The notes: a model not told the origin generated them from the sequence alone. A stretch of DNA of 64,000 nt from Diphasiastrum complanatum (GCA_029204225.1 CM055095.1:58428865-58492864); one strand, 5' to 3'. Shown: positions 10,426-22,697, counted from the first letter of the stretch. Numbers and translations: made by a program.

Positions 10426-11250
10426 TCATGTGCAGATCATTGCGTACATCAGTGAACCGATGATGGATTGAAACGGGTAGCGCTTTGTCTCTTCCTTTTC
10501 TGTCTCAGTTTGAGAAGACTGTTCCTTTAATAGCTTTAGTCCAGGGTCGAGTGGAAAGTGACTTGGTTTGCAGTTGGCCATTCCATACTTTTCCAACACG
10601 TTGTTGAGATATCGTTGCTGACTGATAAAAATCAGTCTATTGGATCGATCTCGTTGGATTTGGATTGCGAGATGATAGTGGGCTGGACCCATGTCAATCA
10701 TCTTGTATTCCTGGGCCAGCATGCATTTTGTATCCTTCATCAGATTTAGATTGTTACTGAATAAGAGTGTATCATCTACATAAAGAGTGATGATGATGAA
10801 GTAATCTAATACAGACTTGAAATAAACATTCGAGTCTGCCGAGTTTGGAATAAAACCATTCTCATTTAAAAATGCGTTGATCTTCTGGAACCAAACTCTG
10901 GGTGACTGTTTTAGCCCGTAGAGCACCTTGTGGATTTTGCATACAAGGTGCTGTTGCTTGCCGTTGAGTTCTATCCCTCTGGCTGCATCATATAGATCTC
11001 CTCTTCGATGATTTTATTGAGGAAAGCGGTCTGGACATCCATCTGGTGGACTTCAAGATCTGTTGCGGCTACAAAGGAGAGAAGTAGGAAGATCGAAGCA
11101 TGTTTGACAACTGGGCTGAAGGTTTCTGAATAATCCAAATCTGAAATCTGGGAATAGCCTTTGGCGACTAGTCTGGCCTTGTAATGATTTAGCCTTCCTT
11201 CAGTGTCATACTTCGTCTTGAATATCCATTTGCATGAAATTGGGTTTCAG
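10426..11250 (-). pseudogene. Copia reverse transcriptase, element B
   Basis: The open part (10926-10426) starts MLYGLKQSPRVWF, carries the catalytic TLYVDDTLLFS motif (YVDD), and runs to IIGSLMYAMICT. Upstream, in other frames, are [29 protein letters not shown] and [12 protein letters not shown], the fingers and first catalytic Asp of the copia polymerase. The domain order is complete but a frameshift near 10930 and stops inactivate it. Confidence 0.88.
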
Positions 11251-11510
11251 TCCTTTGGCAGCTCAGTAATTGTCCATGTTTGATTCTCCATCAGAGATCC
11301 GAATTCGGTGTCCATCACTGCTTTTCACTGGTCAACATCAGAAGTAGACATTGCCTCATTTGGTTCCTACACAAAGTAGCAGGCCGGATCATCCATAAAT
11401 CTGGATGGAGGGTGTTGAGACCTGTTCGACCTTCTGGATTGAACTTCGGTCCTCTGATGTGGGTTGACTCGTTGAGGTTCTGACTCATTGTCCGAGTCAG
11501 TGTCGATATT

Positions 11511-12459
11511 CTACAGTTGAATCTTTGAATCGGAATTGTCTGGTTGCTCAATCCTTGGATTGGATTTATCAACAGCTTTCTCTTTGTGGTCGATGAACTG
11601 GTCTTTCATGAAAATGACATCTCTACTGGCGAATGTCTTTTTGATATCCAAATTGTAGAGCTTGTATGCTTTGTGATATGGGGAATAGCCGATGAAAATC
11701 GTTTTCTTGCTCTTATCACCCAGCTTTCTTCTTAGATCTTCAGGGATCGAAAGCGATGCATCCAAACACTCGAATATTTTTGAGTGATGGTTTCGATCCT
11801 GTCCACACCTCATAAGGTGTCTTGCCATTCAAGGCTTTGGTGATGGATCGATTCTGCAAATAGGTAGCTGTAGTAACAGCTTTTGCCCAAAATTTCTTTG
11901 GAAGAGAGGCATGGGCCATCACGCTCTTGGCACTTTCGATGAGTGTCTGATTCTTCCGTTCAGCTGCACCATTGGACTGAGGTGAGTAGCTGGTTGTATA
12001 TTGTTGATGTATCTTGTTGGCCTTGCAGAACTCCTTGAATTCTGTGGAGATATACTCTCCCCCTCCATCTATGCATAAAGTCTTGATCTTCCTCTGAGTC
12101 TGATTTTCTGTAGATGCCTTGACCTGCTTGAAGAACTTGAATGCTTCGGATTTGTTCTTCATAAAGTAGGTAGTCGTCCTTCGAGAGAAGTCGTCGATGA
12201 AGGTTAGAAAATAGAGAGCTCCCCTTATGGAAGCACTCTGCATTGGGCCACAAATGTCGCTATGTACAAGGTCAAGCAAGCCCTTGGATGTATGAACTGA
12301 GTCTGAAATGAAGGGACTTCTAGCATGTTTGCTGATAATATAGCTTTCACATGGAGAAGTTGGCTTGCTGACAGAAGGCGAATCTTGTACTAGACTCTGA
12401 GCTGACATTTGCTGAATATTGTTGAAGTTAAGATGGCCAAGTCTGAAATGCCACAGCAT
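11511..12459 (-). pseudogene. Copia GAG-pre-integrase and integrase, B
   Basis: The frame 12459-11740 opens with the pre-integrase module MLWHFRLGHLNFNNIQQMSA and the zinc-binding region (CESYIISKHARSPF; one Cys is replaced by Tyr). The integrase core has HSDICGPM, LCIDGGGEYIS and NGAAERKNQT, so all three acidic residues are present, and then PYEVWTGSKPS. A frameshift at about 11760-11820 separates the C-terminal part (11828-11511: DKSKKTIFIGYSPYHKAYKL, SRDVIF). Close relative of the integrase at 57335-58468. Confidence 0.88.
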
Positions 12460-12777
12460 ATCAGTTGATTCAGAAGTGGCTATGTGAAGAGCTTGTTGAT
12501 TGTTAGAAGAGTAGCAATGACTGAGATTCTAAAGATAGCCGCCTCTTCTTCCATAGGGTAGAACCTTCCGAGATTTGTCAAGAATTGTGCAGCCATCTGT
12601 ATCGAATTTGACACTCTAACTTGAGTCGGTGATTCTGCTAACCGAGAGCATATTCTTGATTAGATTTGGAACGTGGAGAACGTTGGACAACAGCTTGGCT
12701 TCACTTATTTTGAATTCAACTCTGACTGTCCATTCACCTTCGATTAAATGTGATGAGTTGTCTCCAAGTTGCACAAC

Positions 12778-13806
12778 TCAAGAGTGGGTGAATGACTTAT
12801 AATCTTTGAACCAATCGTGATGGTGAGTCATGTGTTGAATTTCTTTAGAATCTAGATACCAGGAATCGATATCATGTTGTTCTCCGACTTTGGTCATGAA
12901 AGTTGCTTCATCTTCTTCTTGTTGCTGATTTGACTGACTGGTTGTAGCACTATGTGCTTGTTGTTGAAACTGCTTCTTCTTTTCATTGTTGTATTTCAAA
13001 GTTTGGCAGTCCTTGATTTCGTGGCCAGTCCTCTTATAGTATCTGCAGAAAAGTTTCTGCACTGGTTGGAATGATGAAGAGCTTGAATTTGATCTTGAAT
13101 CGGAATTTGTTCCAAACTGCATGTTGCTCTTCTTGTCAGTATAGCCTGACTTTGTAGATCTCTTGGATCTAAAATTCTGATTTTTTGAATATAGAGCTTG
13201 AGGATCCGATTCTGAACCTGGGGAGGATGTTGATCTTCCGATCTCCTCTTGTAGGAGCAGTGACATTACACTTGATAGAGTGAGGTGCTCCTGGGTAGAA
13301 ACTGCCATTACCCAAGCTTCAAGTAGACTTGATAGTAGAGTCATGAGTGCATCAGAATCTTCTATGACTGAGCTAGTTGCAGTCATCTGCTCCATAAGAT
13401 TTTTGAACGTGTTGAAATGACTCGAAACACTATTTGCATCAGACATTATGAGGGTGAAGAATTTCTTCATCAGATGAAGCTTGGAAGTAACATCTTTGAT
13501 GTCGTAGAGAGTTGCTAGGATGTCCCATGCATCCTTGGCAGTCTAAGCAGCACGTATGTGGCTGATCTGAGTATCCTTGATATTGAGGGTGATCATGGCA
13601 AATGCTTTGCCATCTCTCAGTCTCCACTTGGTGATGATGGCTGCATCACCTTCTGGTTTGAGCTCTGTGCCATCAACAATGTCCCACAGTTCTTTGGCTA
13701 GAAGTATAACCTTCATCTTGAATTTCCAGATATGGTAGTTATCTCCATTGAGTTTGTCAATGTGATCCTTGATCTTACATGCCTTGACCCGTCTACGACA
13801 TCCCAA
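12778..13806 (-). pseudogene. Copia Gag and protease, element B
   Basis: Two open stretches form one Gag: 13806-13543 (DKLNGDNYHIWKFKMKVILL, LWDIVDGTELKPEGDA) and 13470-12778 (KFFTLIMSDANSVSSHFNTF and a CCHC knuckle LFCRYYKRTGHEIKDC in which the second Cys is Tyr). The frame ends in the protease site WYLDSKEIQHMTHH; copia proteases have DSGA here, so the active-site Gly-Ala is replaced by Lys-Glu. A stop near 13545 also interrupts it. Confidence 0.85.
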
Positions 13807-13930
13807 AGGTCTCTATCTATAAGCATTATCCGGAGTTTTACTTTCCAGGGATAGAAGTTAGATCCTTTAAATAATCAATGATTCTAACTTCACTGGAGGA
13901 TGAAAAAGATGAGTTACCAGTGAGAGACAT
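13795..13930 (-). pseudogene. Second, foreign Gag N-terminus upstream of B Gag
   Basis: Between the primer-binding site and the Gag of B lies a second Gag start: ATG at 13930 (MSLTGNSSFSSSSEVRI), a frameshift, then SNFYPWKVKLRIML and RDLWDVVDG. This is the same part of Gag (the W-K-x-K...LWD-V-DG region) that appears again immediately downstream as DKLNGDNYHIWKFK...LWDIVDG. The two are clearly different copies of the same domain, so the leader and body come from different copia lineages. Confidence 0.65.
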
Positions 13931-13981
13931 TCTGAACTGACAGTAATCTAAACAAAGTAATCTCTTGGTTTAGTGAGCTGC

Positions 13982-13993
13982 GCTCTAATACCA
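13982..13993 (-). promoter_or_regulatory. Primer-binding site, element B
   Basis: Minus strand TGGTATTAGAGC, complementary to the 3' end of initiator tRNA-Met as used by most plant copia elements. It lies two bases inside the LTR end (...CTCTCACA). Confidence 0.75.
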
Positions 13994-13995
13994 CT

Positions 13996-14897
13996 TGTGA
14001 GAGTTATGGACCGATAGGAAATGAATGTGTGTTCAGATTGAGTCGTGAGCACATTCACCGAAGAGGTTAGATTGTGTGCGAAAAATATTGGTTGTCAGTT
14101 TAAACATGAAGTTCAGTATGGATTTTAAATTTTATGGTGCAGAGAGATGACACAAGTTTCTCAGGCGTCAAGGATGACCGTCGTCTGATCAGATTCTTAG
14201 GAGTCAGAGACGTCCAAGTTCTGATCAGACTGAGTGAATGAGCTAATGACAAGTAATGAAAAGAGTGCAATCAGATCACAACACATAAACAACTACGTTA
14301 GACACAGATGAAGAACGTGTTGCTTGTATTTTACACTGACTCCTTGTCGGATGAACAATACAATTGGTTACAGTCTAGATAAAAGACGTTTGGGCGGTGC
14401 CCAGGTGGTCCTTTGTCTAATGACCGAAAGTTGCATGCAAACCACATGTGTTGACTTTGCAATGTTGGTCTTCACAAGATAACCGTAGAATTGACCACAT
14501 GGTTTTTTGTGGTGCCTTGGCGGTGCATCGACAATACTTTATAAGTTTGCATCCGACGTTCTTGTAGACTGTGGAAGAAAAATAGTTCATTTCTACAAAT
14601 TGCTTTGTGATTTGTTGAAGTCGTTGAAGATGGCAGGTCTCCAATGTTCTTCAAATACTTGACATTCAAATGTAGAATAGAAAACATGACGGGTTACCCT
14701 TTGATCCAATTATGAACTGTTGCGCAAAATGGCTGGTTTTGCAGGTGCTGCAGTTTGTGTCAATCAAGAACACGACAAAAATATGTAGGATAGCAAAACA
14801 AAATTATAAATTTCAAGGAAACTATCAGCCTAATTCCCAACAGGACTCTCTTGATAAGTCGGCCAACTTCGACAAGTCAGACTATCACTCTCTTGCA
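13996..14897 (-). repeat. 5' LTR of copia B
   Basis: Plus-strand bounds TGTGAGAG (13996) and CTCTTGCA (14897) form an imperfect inverted terminal repeat, and the inner end sits at the primer-binding site. The outer bound is inferred from the terminal repeat only, because no second copy is in the window. It is unlike the LTR of element C. Confidence 0.5.
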
Positions 14898-15039
14898 TGT
14901 TTTTGATAATAGGGTATTTCTACAAACTATAATATAAATGCATGTAAAATTGTAACAATATGAATGGAACTAGATTAACATTGGATTTTGGAGAGTAGAA
15001 GAATAAATCGAGGCATTTTGGATCCATGAATGCCTCAAT

Positions 15040-16310
15040 CTTTAGACTAAGCAATGCACCAAATTTGTGCCTCAATGCTCAAAGCCTTAGTAAACACATC
15101 TACGATCATGTTTTGCGTATGATAGTACGTTAAACTTACCTCTATGTCGTGACCCTTACTTCTTACATAATGATATCGAATCTCAATGTGCTTACTCCTA
15201 GAGTGAAATCTAGGATTGGCCGATAAGGCAATGGCACTCTGCTTATCACAAAACACAATTGCAGGAGTGTATTGATTCAGACTAATATCTAACAATAAGA
15301 TTCACAACCAAATTGCTTTCTTAATATCTTGAGAGACAACAACATATTCTGCCTATGTGAATGAGAGAGCAATAGATATTCGTTTACAACTGTTCCAAGA
15401 GATGAGACCGTCGTTGAAGAAGAATGTAAATCCAGATGTGGATTTATGAGTATCTACATCTCCTCCCTAACTTGCATCTGTATTCACTTAGCTGATGAAG
15501 ATTATCATTGTCGACTTCTCCATAGCAGATGCATAGGTCCATTGTAGCTCGAATGTATCTCATGACTCTTATAAGAGCCTTCCAATGGATGATGTCTAGA
15601 TTAGCCATGAATTGGCTTAGTGAGCTAACTGCAAAAGCAATGTTAGATCTTGTACAGACCATTGCATACATGCCAAGTATTGACTGATATAGATACTCTC
15701 TCATTCGCTCCATTTCCTACTTTGTTTGAGGTTAATCAGATTATATCTGATAAGAGTATTATGGATATACATTTGTTGAGTGATGTAAATCAGTCGTCTC
15801 TCTCTGTGTTTATGGATTTGAATTCCAAGACAGTGGTGAGCCTCACCCAGATTGGTCATGTCGAATTCGAAAGACAACATCTGTTAGCATCCTTCACCTA
15901 ATTGAAACTGTTGTTGAAAAGCAATGTGTCGTCGACATACAAGGTGATGATAATGAAAAAATGCTGCACTCGCTTGAAATAGATGTTATAATCGGCAGTG
16001 CTTGGTTTGAAACATTCTGGATGAAGAATTTATTAATCCTCTAAAACCAAGCTCTTGCTGATTGTTTCAAGCCATAAAGTGCCTTGTGGAGTTTATAGAC
16101 ATGATTCTTCATACCTTTGAGAACGTATCCCTCAGGCTGTAACATGTAATTGTCTTGTTCAATAACTCTATTTAGATAAGCTATATGTACATCGAGTTGA
16201 TGTACTAATGTACTTCGAGATCGACCGCAGCAGCAAATGATAGAGGATTCAGATTGATGAATGTTTGAATACTGGACTAAAAGTCTCATTGTCTATCACT
16301 CGGGATAAGA
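15040..16310 (-). mobile_element. Copia retrotransposon fragment D
   Basis: Minus-strand polymerase remnant. Reverse transcriptase: FSPVFKHSSI (about 16290), QLDVHIAYLNRVIEQDNYML, HKALYGLKQSARAWF (16289-16041), then YVDD with TLYVDDTLLF near 15930. The connection region is at 15713-15444 (YAMVCTRSNIAFAVSSLSQF). RNase H is at 15295-15047 (VFCDKQSAIALSANPRFHSR, KHIEIRYHYVRSKGHDIE). Gag, protease and integrase are missing. Frames are broken in at least three places. It lies just outside the LTR of B. Confidence 0.85.
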
Positions 16311-18589
16311 TATTTTATGATTTTAAGGACTAGTTTGTAATAGTATTGGATAATCATTACTAATTTTTCGAATCCTTGATATCTTCTACATTGTCTCCTG
16401 AGAACTTTTTAATCGAAAAATTTCTTTTGAAAGGGGGAGAAGAAAATGACACGAATAAGACTTTCATGGGATCAACCAATTGCATAGATTCCTTTTGTGG
16501 AATCCAGTTTGTGTGCAATGGTGGAACTATCCAGTGGAATAGAGATTATTTTGAATAATCTGGAACTAGAGTTGTTAGCCGATATTTTCGCACGGAAAAT
16601 CGAGCTAATATTGAAGTTTAAGTTTGCAATAGTTCAAAAAATCGGCATGTAAAACCCGGTTAATTAGAGAAAAATCGGCACAAATTTGCCTTAGAATTGG
16701 GTCCCAGCCCGTCCTAAAGTGGCTAGACACAGTTTAAAAGTAAGAAACTGACTTTCGAAAAAATCGTCAAAAATATTTGGTGGTCAAGTTTTGTAAGACC
16801 GAGCCAAAAGTGCCGGTCCGCCTAGAATTGGGTCCTAGCCCGCCTAAATGAGGCTAGAGAAAATTTTGCGGCCTTAGAAATGGTCGGTTAATATTTTATG
16901 GTTTTTCAAAAAAAAATGGCCAGTTGTAAAAAAATAGTCGATATGACCGTGCTAAAATCTCACCATGTACTGAGTCCATTTTTCCTAATATATGATCACT
17001 CAATGGATTTTTTGGGGAAATTGTGTTGTCGTGGGATCCCTAGTCATGAATGCCGAAAAAGTCAACCACATAAGAAAAAACCGAGAAAGAAAAGTTTCGG
17101 GTAAAAACGGGACCGGGAAATATGGATTCAGTGTCAAGGAGTCACAGAAATCCTAACGACAAAGTTTGGGCAATTTACGGGCAATTAACAAAATGTGCGG
17201 GCCAAGTGGATACCCAACAGGCCAAAAATCCAGACAAATGAGCAGTAGGCGCACGGCCCTTGAAAAATCCAAGAAAGGCCAAAAACCAAAGTACCCAAAG
17301 AAAAAATGAAGGCCGCCTACTAAAAATAGGGGTTGAAAAAGGGCCTCACCCAAAATTTGGATATTAAATGCCAAAACACCTTGGAGGCTATAAAAATTGG
17401 GAGGTACACCCACTAACCATTGACATTTTGGGCTTCTAGGGTGTACAAAAGGGAAAACTTGAATGGTCTCCCTAGCCTTTGACAAAGATGGCATCTTGGC
17501 TAGTTTTGGAAGAGAGCCTTGAATGCACCACTCTCCCACTCTCTTGTGGAGGCCACTAAGTGTACTATCAAATGGGTTGAGGACAAATGGCAAAGAGGGC
17601 TTGAAGGGCATGAAAATTGGCAAAGCCTCATTCTGAAGGGAGACACTTGGGTTTTCCTATAAAAAGGAGCCAACTCTTTGTATTTGGGGATGTGTGTTGA
17701 GAGTTAGTGTATTTGGATGTTAGAGCTTTTGTATCCTTGTTGTTTTGCCTCATATGAGTGTGATTTGCTTGGAGGTAGTGTCTTGAATTGTAGTTGGGTG
17801 GTGTGGTTGTTGTTAGTGGTTTGAGAGTAATGTTAGTGGTTAGGGGTGAATGCTTGATTGCTTAGTGTGATGCCTTGATTGTGGTTGTTTCAACCTCACA
17901 TTGTGTGGAGGTGGTGTTTGATTTCATTATTGAGGATTGTTTATAGTTGGTTACCCTCTTTCTCTCGTTGACAAAATGTAGAGTGTTTGAATGCTTGAAG
18001 AGACCTAGAGGATGCTTACTCCTTGTTTTGAATTGTTGGTTAATTGATGCTCATGGTTGGTTGGAATGAGTGTATTGTGGATTGAGTATTATGAGCATGG
18101 TGTGCGGTTTCTTGTACATTGAATGCATTGCTTAGAGAGAGGGAGAGGGTGAAGGGTTTACCCTCTCGTTTGTTGTAAGGTGGATGGAGAGAAGGTTTGC
18201 ATTTTGATTGAGAGCATTGTTGAGTAGTTGGTTTGGATGTGAATGCACTCACAATATTTTTTCCTTGGTTCATTCCGTGTTAGGATGCATGTGTGAAGGA
18301 CCATGCCATTGCTTCGTAGAATTGGATGAGTTGAATGCTTGTTAGAAGAGTGTAAATGCATGCATTAGGGTTCGAATGATGAGCACAACATTTGCATGAC
18401 GAAAAGAATGCAACACCAACAAGGGCAACGTTACGATAAGCAAGACAAATTACAAGCGAAGTAAAAATGACTAGTTGCAGCCTCTATCTACGTCTTCGGT
18501 GTGCGGTTTTCCATCAAAAATCAGATCTACCAATGCAATAACAGTTTGATTTGCGGCCTCATTGACTTGTCCAGGCAAAGAACCAGATT
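16311..18589. other. Unassigned repeat-like DNA
   Basis: No coding region is convincing. A polypurine run (AAAGGGGGAGAAGAAAA near 16430-16447) resembles a retrotransposon polypurine tract. ATCGGC / AATTGGGTCC(C/T)AGCCCG phrases repeat at 16680-16710 and 16822-16850. A TATA-like TATAAAAAGG lies at about 17658. From 17690 to 18360 the plus strand is strikingly rich in T and G. This could be the long LTR and leader of a gypsy-type element, but I could not find a partner LTR. Confidence 0.3.
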
Positions 18590-19090
18590 TTGGAGGGAAA
18601 AACCAGACCTGCACAGCCCACTGCAACTTGTTTGCTCCACCTGCGGCCCTGAATCTCTGTCTACAGCCCTGTACCACCTGTCAACAGCCCATAGACCCTC
18701 GCTAGTGCTGTTTTTCAGCCTGTTGCGGCTACTGCGACCTACTGTGACCTGTCTGTGGCCTGCCCAGCCTGTCTGCGCCCTACGATCTGATCTGCTGGCC
18801 CTGTGCCACCTGCCTGCGGCCTGTCTGCCCTGTCTGCGGACTGTCTGCCTGCAGCTCATCGCTACCTTGTCCTGCTTATGACCTGTTGCAGGCCCTGCGA
18901 TCTGCCCATCTATCCTCGCTGCCTCACCTACTGTTCGCTGCTCTGCTTCCCTTGCGATCTGGCCGCTACCTCTGCTCTCTGGGTCCTCGCTGGAGGCCAC
19001 CTTCTCTACTTGTCTGTCTGCGACCTACAAAGCCTGCCTGATTTTTCCGGTGCCTTGTGGATCCTTCCAATGACTTGTGGTAAAGTTTTT
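18590..19090. repeat. Degenerate CTG/CCTG-rich low-complexity tract
   Basis: About 500 bp made of diverged variants of CCTGTCTGCGGC (for example CTGCCTGCGGCCTGTCTGCC near 18810). It is far more GC-rich than its neighbours. Long open frames on both strands (126 and 157 codons) arise from the repeat and are not credible genes. Confidence 0.55.
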
Positions 19091-21229
19091 GTTCTCTGAT
19101 CTCGCTACCTATTCAAGTATCGGCAGAAAATGACAAGTGCAAACGACTCTCTGAAGAACAAAGGCAAAGCTACCTCAGACCGAAAGCGGCATTCATGGCT
19201 AGTACTTCAACGATTTCCAGTCACCTATATTTACATTGAGGTATGGTTTTACTTCATCTCGGTTGGTTTTTATAGTCTCTATTTTTTGTACTTGCTTGCT
19301 TTCCTTGGGAATATGTGTGCTTGAAGTCCGTACTTGCCTTCATTTATTGAAGGAGTGGTAGGATACTTAGACAGCATTGCGTAGTTGTAGCATGCTAATA
19401 CTATGTGCAGACTTAATCATTTCAATAATTCCACATTTGCCATGTCCCTATCAAGACCTAATCAATTGTGGTTTTTTTTCTGAAAGAGTAGATAGTGAAG
19501 TATCATACCTGTGTACTAGGTATTAGTTTGTCGTAGCCTTCGTCATTCCAAATTAGGCAATGATAGCTGCGTCTTCCATATGTACTTGTATTATGAGCAT
19601 CGGACCGTCTTTTTGGGTCAGGTTTAGAAAAGTGATTTTATATTGTATTAAAGTAGTAAAACGGTTTTCTGATGTTAGATGAGTGAAATTATTGTATGCC
19701 GTGACTAGAATACTAGGAACCCAAGCATTTCTTATATTTATCATTTTTTCCGTCAGTATCCAAAAGTCTTATTACATACTCTGGTAGAGGAGGCAAGTGT
19801 TTTTCGATAGTATGCATTAATATTATTAAAACCAGGGTTTTTCCCACGGTTAGAGCAAGTAAACGGTTGTGTATTGCAGTTTGGTAGCATACAAAAACGT
19901 TTTCTTCATAGTCACTACATTTGGTCATTGGTCGGTCTATAAACAAGTTGACATATGACATTATTTGTGGGAATCGTCAAGTTCTGAAGTGTTTCTTCCG
20001 TTTTGTCAGTTATGAAGCGCGTTAGCTGGACTCGACCTCTGTGAAACACCAGAGCGGGCCGTCCACCATCCGCGGTTGAAATACACTGCCTTGGTTAAGT
20101 GTCACACTAGTCACACCCACCGTCAGTACTATCTAGCGAAATACCAGGACCCGACGGTCGGCGAAAATATCGCCGCTTAGCAAACAAAGCGGTGCGTATA
20201 ACTTGCACCCCACGAGCACATCATAGACAATAAATCGGTTTCTAGCCCATGGAAGATCTTTACCAACTGTAAGCCGAATTCACTGGGGAAAGAGACATTA
20301 GCGATCAAAAGTTTTTGCGGAACCATAATTCTAGGAAGCTAGTGAATCATTGCACCAAAAGTACTAGCACCCCCTCCTTGCAACCGTATCTCTGAGAGCC
20401 TGGAAAACTCTCATCGGTTGGGGAGCACGGGGTAACAGAGGAAGCCCCCAGGATTGGATGTGGCAGGACCTTCGTTACTCACGTAGGGCATAGCCACCAT
20501 TAGTAGTGGTGCCCCTTGACTTTTTTAGGACGTTTTGGCTGGACCAATCCCCTGCCAAAAATGGCCCTAAAAAGAGTAGTTTTGGGGGTTTTGAGTTGTG
20601 AGATATTCATGAATATGGGAAGTAGTGGTAAAGATTAAATTAAGGTTCACTGATTGGCTACTAAGTACCATTTAGTTATGGATTGGATCAAAGGAATAAA
20701 ACTTTAATCTTAACCTTATGTCCAAAGATGTCTGTATAAGTCAGCCTAATCTTGGTTTGTGCACTAAGATCTGAAGTAGGTTGATTGGTTGAAGGAATTT
20801 TGTTGGTAAAAGTATGATGGTTGGAAAACTTGTGATGTGGAATTATTCCCTTCAGAGATTTTCTAGATATGTTATTTACTCATGAGAAATAGAGTTTTTT
20901 TGTTTACAAGATTTTCAGTGGGATATGTGAGTAACATATGCAGATTGTGGAGGAATCTGCAAGATAATGACATATGTGTTTATGTACTGGTTCATAGTGA
21001 GATTATTCTCATATGTGCATGATTAATCTTGTTTGGATCTACTATGTTTTCTTGGTTACTAAGGTTATCTGGTGCACTTAACCTAGTCGTTGAACATAGA
21101 CATATGATCAAGTATTGTGTTTGACAATTACTTGCAGAGTTAACTTATATGTTTTGATAGATCTATAGGTTAACTTAAAAGTGATTTGGATATGGACCTA
21201 ATGTGGTGTTGTACAGTATAATTAAGATC
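19091..21229. other. Unassigned; GC-richer island at 20000-20540
   Basis: No gene is recognised. Between about 20000 and 20540 composition turns GC-richer, with GGACCCGACGGTCGGCG and other phrases unlike the AT-rich flanks. The stretches on either side carry only short frames without motifs. Confidence 0.3.
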
Positions 21230-21775
21230 TGCACCTAGATATTTAAGATATCTAAATCATGAACAATTAACCTGAGTAGTTGATCTATTCTTGTGGAAGT
21301 TAATTGGTAAAATGGACAGTGTGAAGAGAATTCACTCGGAAACTGTTTGTTTTGTGTGTATTGCTTGTAAGACACATAATTTATGAGTCATTCGGATCAT
21401 CAAGGAATTGTGTGCATAGGATACTGAATTCTTGGATGAGTATTTCTCAATTGAGAAAAAACACTTGATCCATTAGTGATAGTATCCCTGTGAGCTCAAT
21501 TGGATACCGGATCCTAATGGTTCTAAGAATGGTAAACTGAATTTTTGGAATTCAATAAAACTTTGTAATCTCTAGATATTGTTCTAGGTGATTGTATAAA
21601 GTTTATCTTGTTAAAGACACGTGTATAAAATGGTCTTTAATTACTTGGTTGATTATAGAATTTGGAACTCATAATCTTGGTTAAGAATCGGGTTGGAAGA
21701 ATGTTCTTGGAATCCAGTATTTTTCCTTGTGGAAAAGATTTCAGAATGATTCTTATATTTTTTGAGTCGAGAAAT
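21230..21775 (+). repeat. Dispersed repeat, copy 2 of X interior
   Basis: This aligns in the same orientation with 7865-8410 inside element X, starting at CACCTAGATATTTAAGAT and ending near GATTCTTATATT. No X-type LTR (TGTTACGTCC) is visible beside it, so it is a decayed relative or a fragment. Confidence 0.75.
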
Positions 21776-22127
21776 TAGCAAATGAATATGTGAGACAGTA
21801 TGATGTATTGCAATTTATTGTAATATCAATCAGATTGCTCACATATGCAATCACACTTTATTATTTGATTATTTGACATCAAACAAGAAGTTGACGCATG
21901 TGAATACACATATTGTGGTCATGATATTTTTGTGATACATGCATTTCTTTATTCACTTGTGTAAATGGCCACTATTGTTGATTGAAAATGGAATTCAATG
22001 TGTTGATTAACAACAATTTTCAAAAGTGCCATCCATTTACATTATGTGACATTTTGAGGTTTATACCGAAGGGCCTTTTTTCATCAGTCACAAGATTATT
22101 ATCGATTAGTAGAGTATTCTGGAATAA

Positions 22128-22250
22128 CCCTCCCTATAACTCTATCTATAACCCTCCCTATAACCCTCCTTGTGGACCATAGTATAACTCTCGGTTTGTA
22201 GGGATTTTTGAAATGTCCTAAGCCTCCCTATAACCCTCACTATAAGTCTC
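22128..22250. repeat. TATAACCCTCC short repeats
   Basis: Five or six variants of CCCTATAACTCT / CCCTATAACCCTCC occur in about 120 bp. Function unknown; such repeats can be subterminal in DNA transposons, but I found no terminal inverted repeat. Confidence 0.5.
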
Positions 22251-22684
22251 TGAAAAACATGTTCAAGTTTGTAAGGCTTGTATCGAAGCCACCCGACGCT
22301 CAAGCTTTTCACGTTGTCTTGGGGTTGTTAAGCAAAAAAAGTGTCATATTAAGTAAGCCCGAGTTTATTTTTAAGTTATGTGACTAATTCTGTTTTAGCA
22401 AAAAATTTGAATTTTCCGTTTATATGACAATGTGTATGAGTGCCATGTTGACAACACGTACTCTTTAGAGTTGGGACACGTGACTCGTAGTAGGGACCGT
22501 ATTGCCATGCAGTGGTACCCCCTAATAGAGAGGCTATATATATGTACAGTTTTATCTCTTTTGTGAGTACAATTCATGAAGCATTCTCTTGGGTTGTGGA
22601 GTGATCTCTCCTCCAGTTTGTGAATGTGTCTATTGATTTGCTTGCTAAAGTAGCTAACTATTACTGCCAGTGAGATCTGTGACA

Positions 22685-22697
22685 TAGTCTCAGAGCC
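22685..22697 (+). promoter_or_regulatory. Decayed primer-binding site of an LTR element
   Basis: TAGTCTCAGAGCC differs at two places from the tRNA-Met primer-binding site TGGTATCAGAGCC and directly follows ...CTGTGACA, a typical LTR end. A TATA-like CTATATATATG lies about 160 bp upstream. The LTR would end at 22684 in plus orientation; its start was not found. Confidence 0.4.

Larger units (their letters stand above)
9870..14897 (-). mobile_element. Copia retrotransposon B, nearly full length
   Basis: On the minus strand the order is 5' LTR (14897-13996), tRNA-Met-type primer-binding site (13993-13982), Gag, protease, integrase, reverse transcriptase and RNase H, the Ty1/copia order. Each domain is recognisable but broken by stops and frameshifts. 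The 3' LTR is missing: the RNase H region runs into the right LTR of X at about 9868. The body is the same family as element C (55834-58713), but the LTR and the first part of Gag are not, which points to a recombinant. Not capable of autonomous movement. Confidence 0.88.

Noticed and set aside
5271-14897. Fragments A and B as one copia element split by X
   Set aside because: Both contain their own zinc knuckle, protease and integrase and are only about half identical, so they are different elements.
18527-19000. 157-codon minus-strand frame
   Set aside because: Produced by the GC-rich degenerate repeat; no motif and an equally long frame exists on the other strand.
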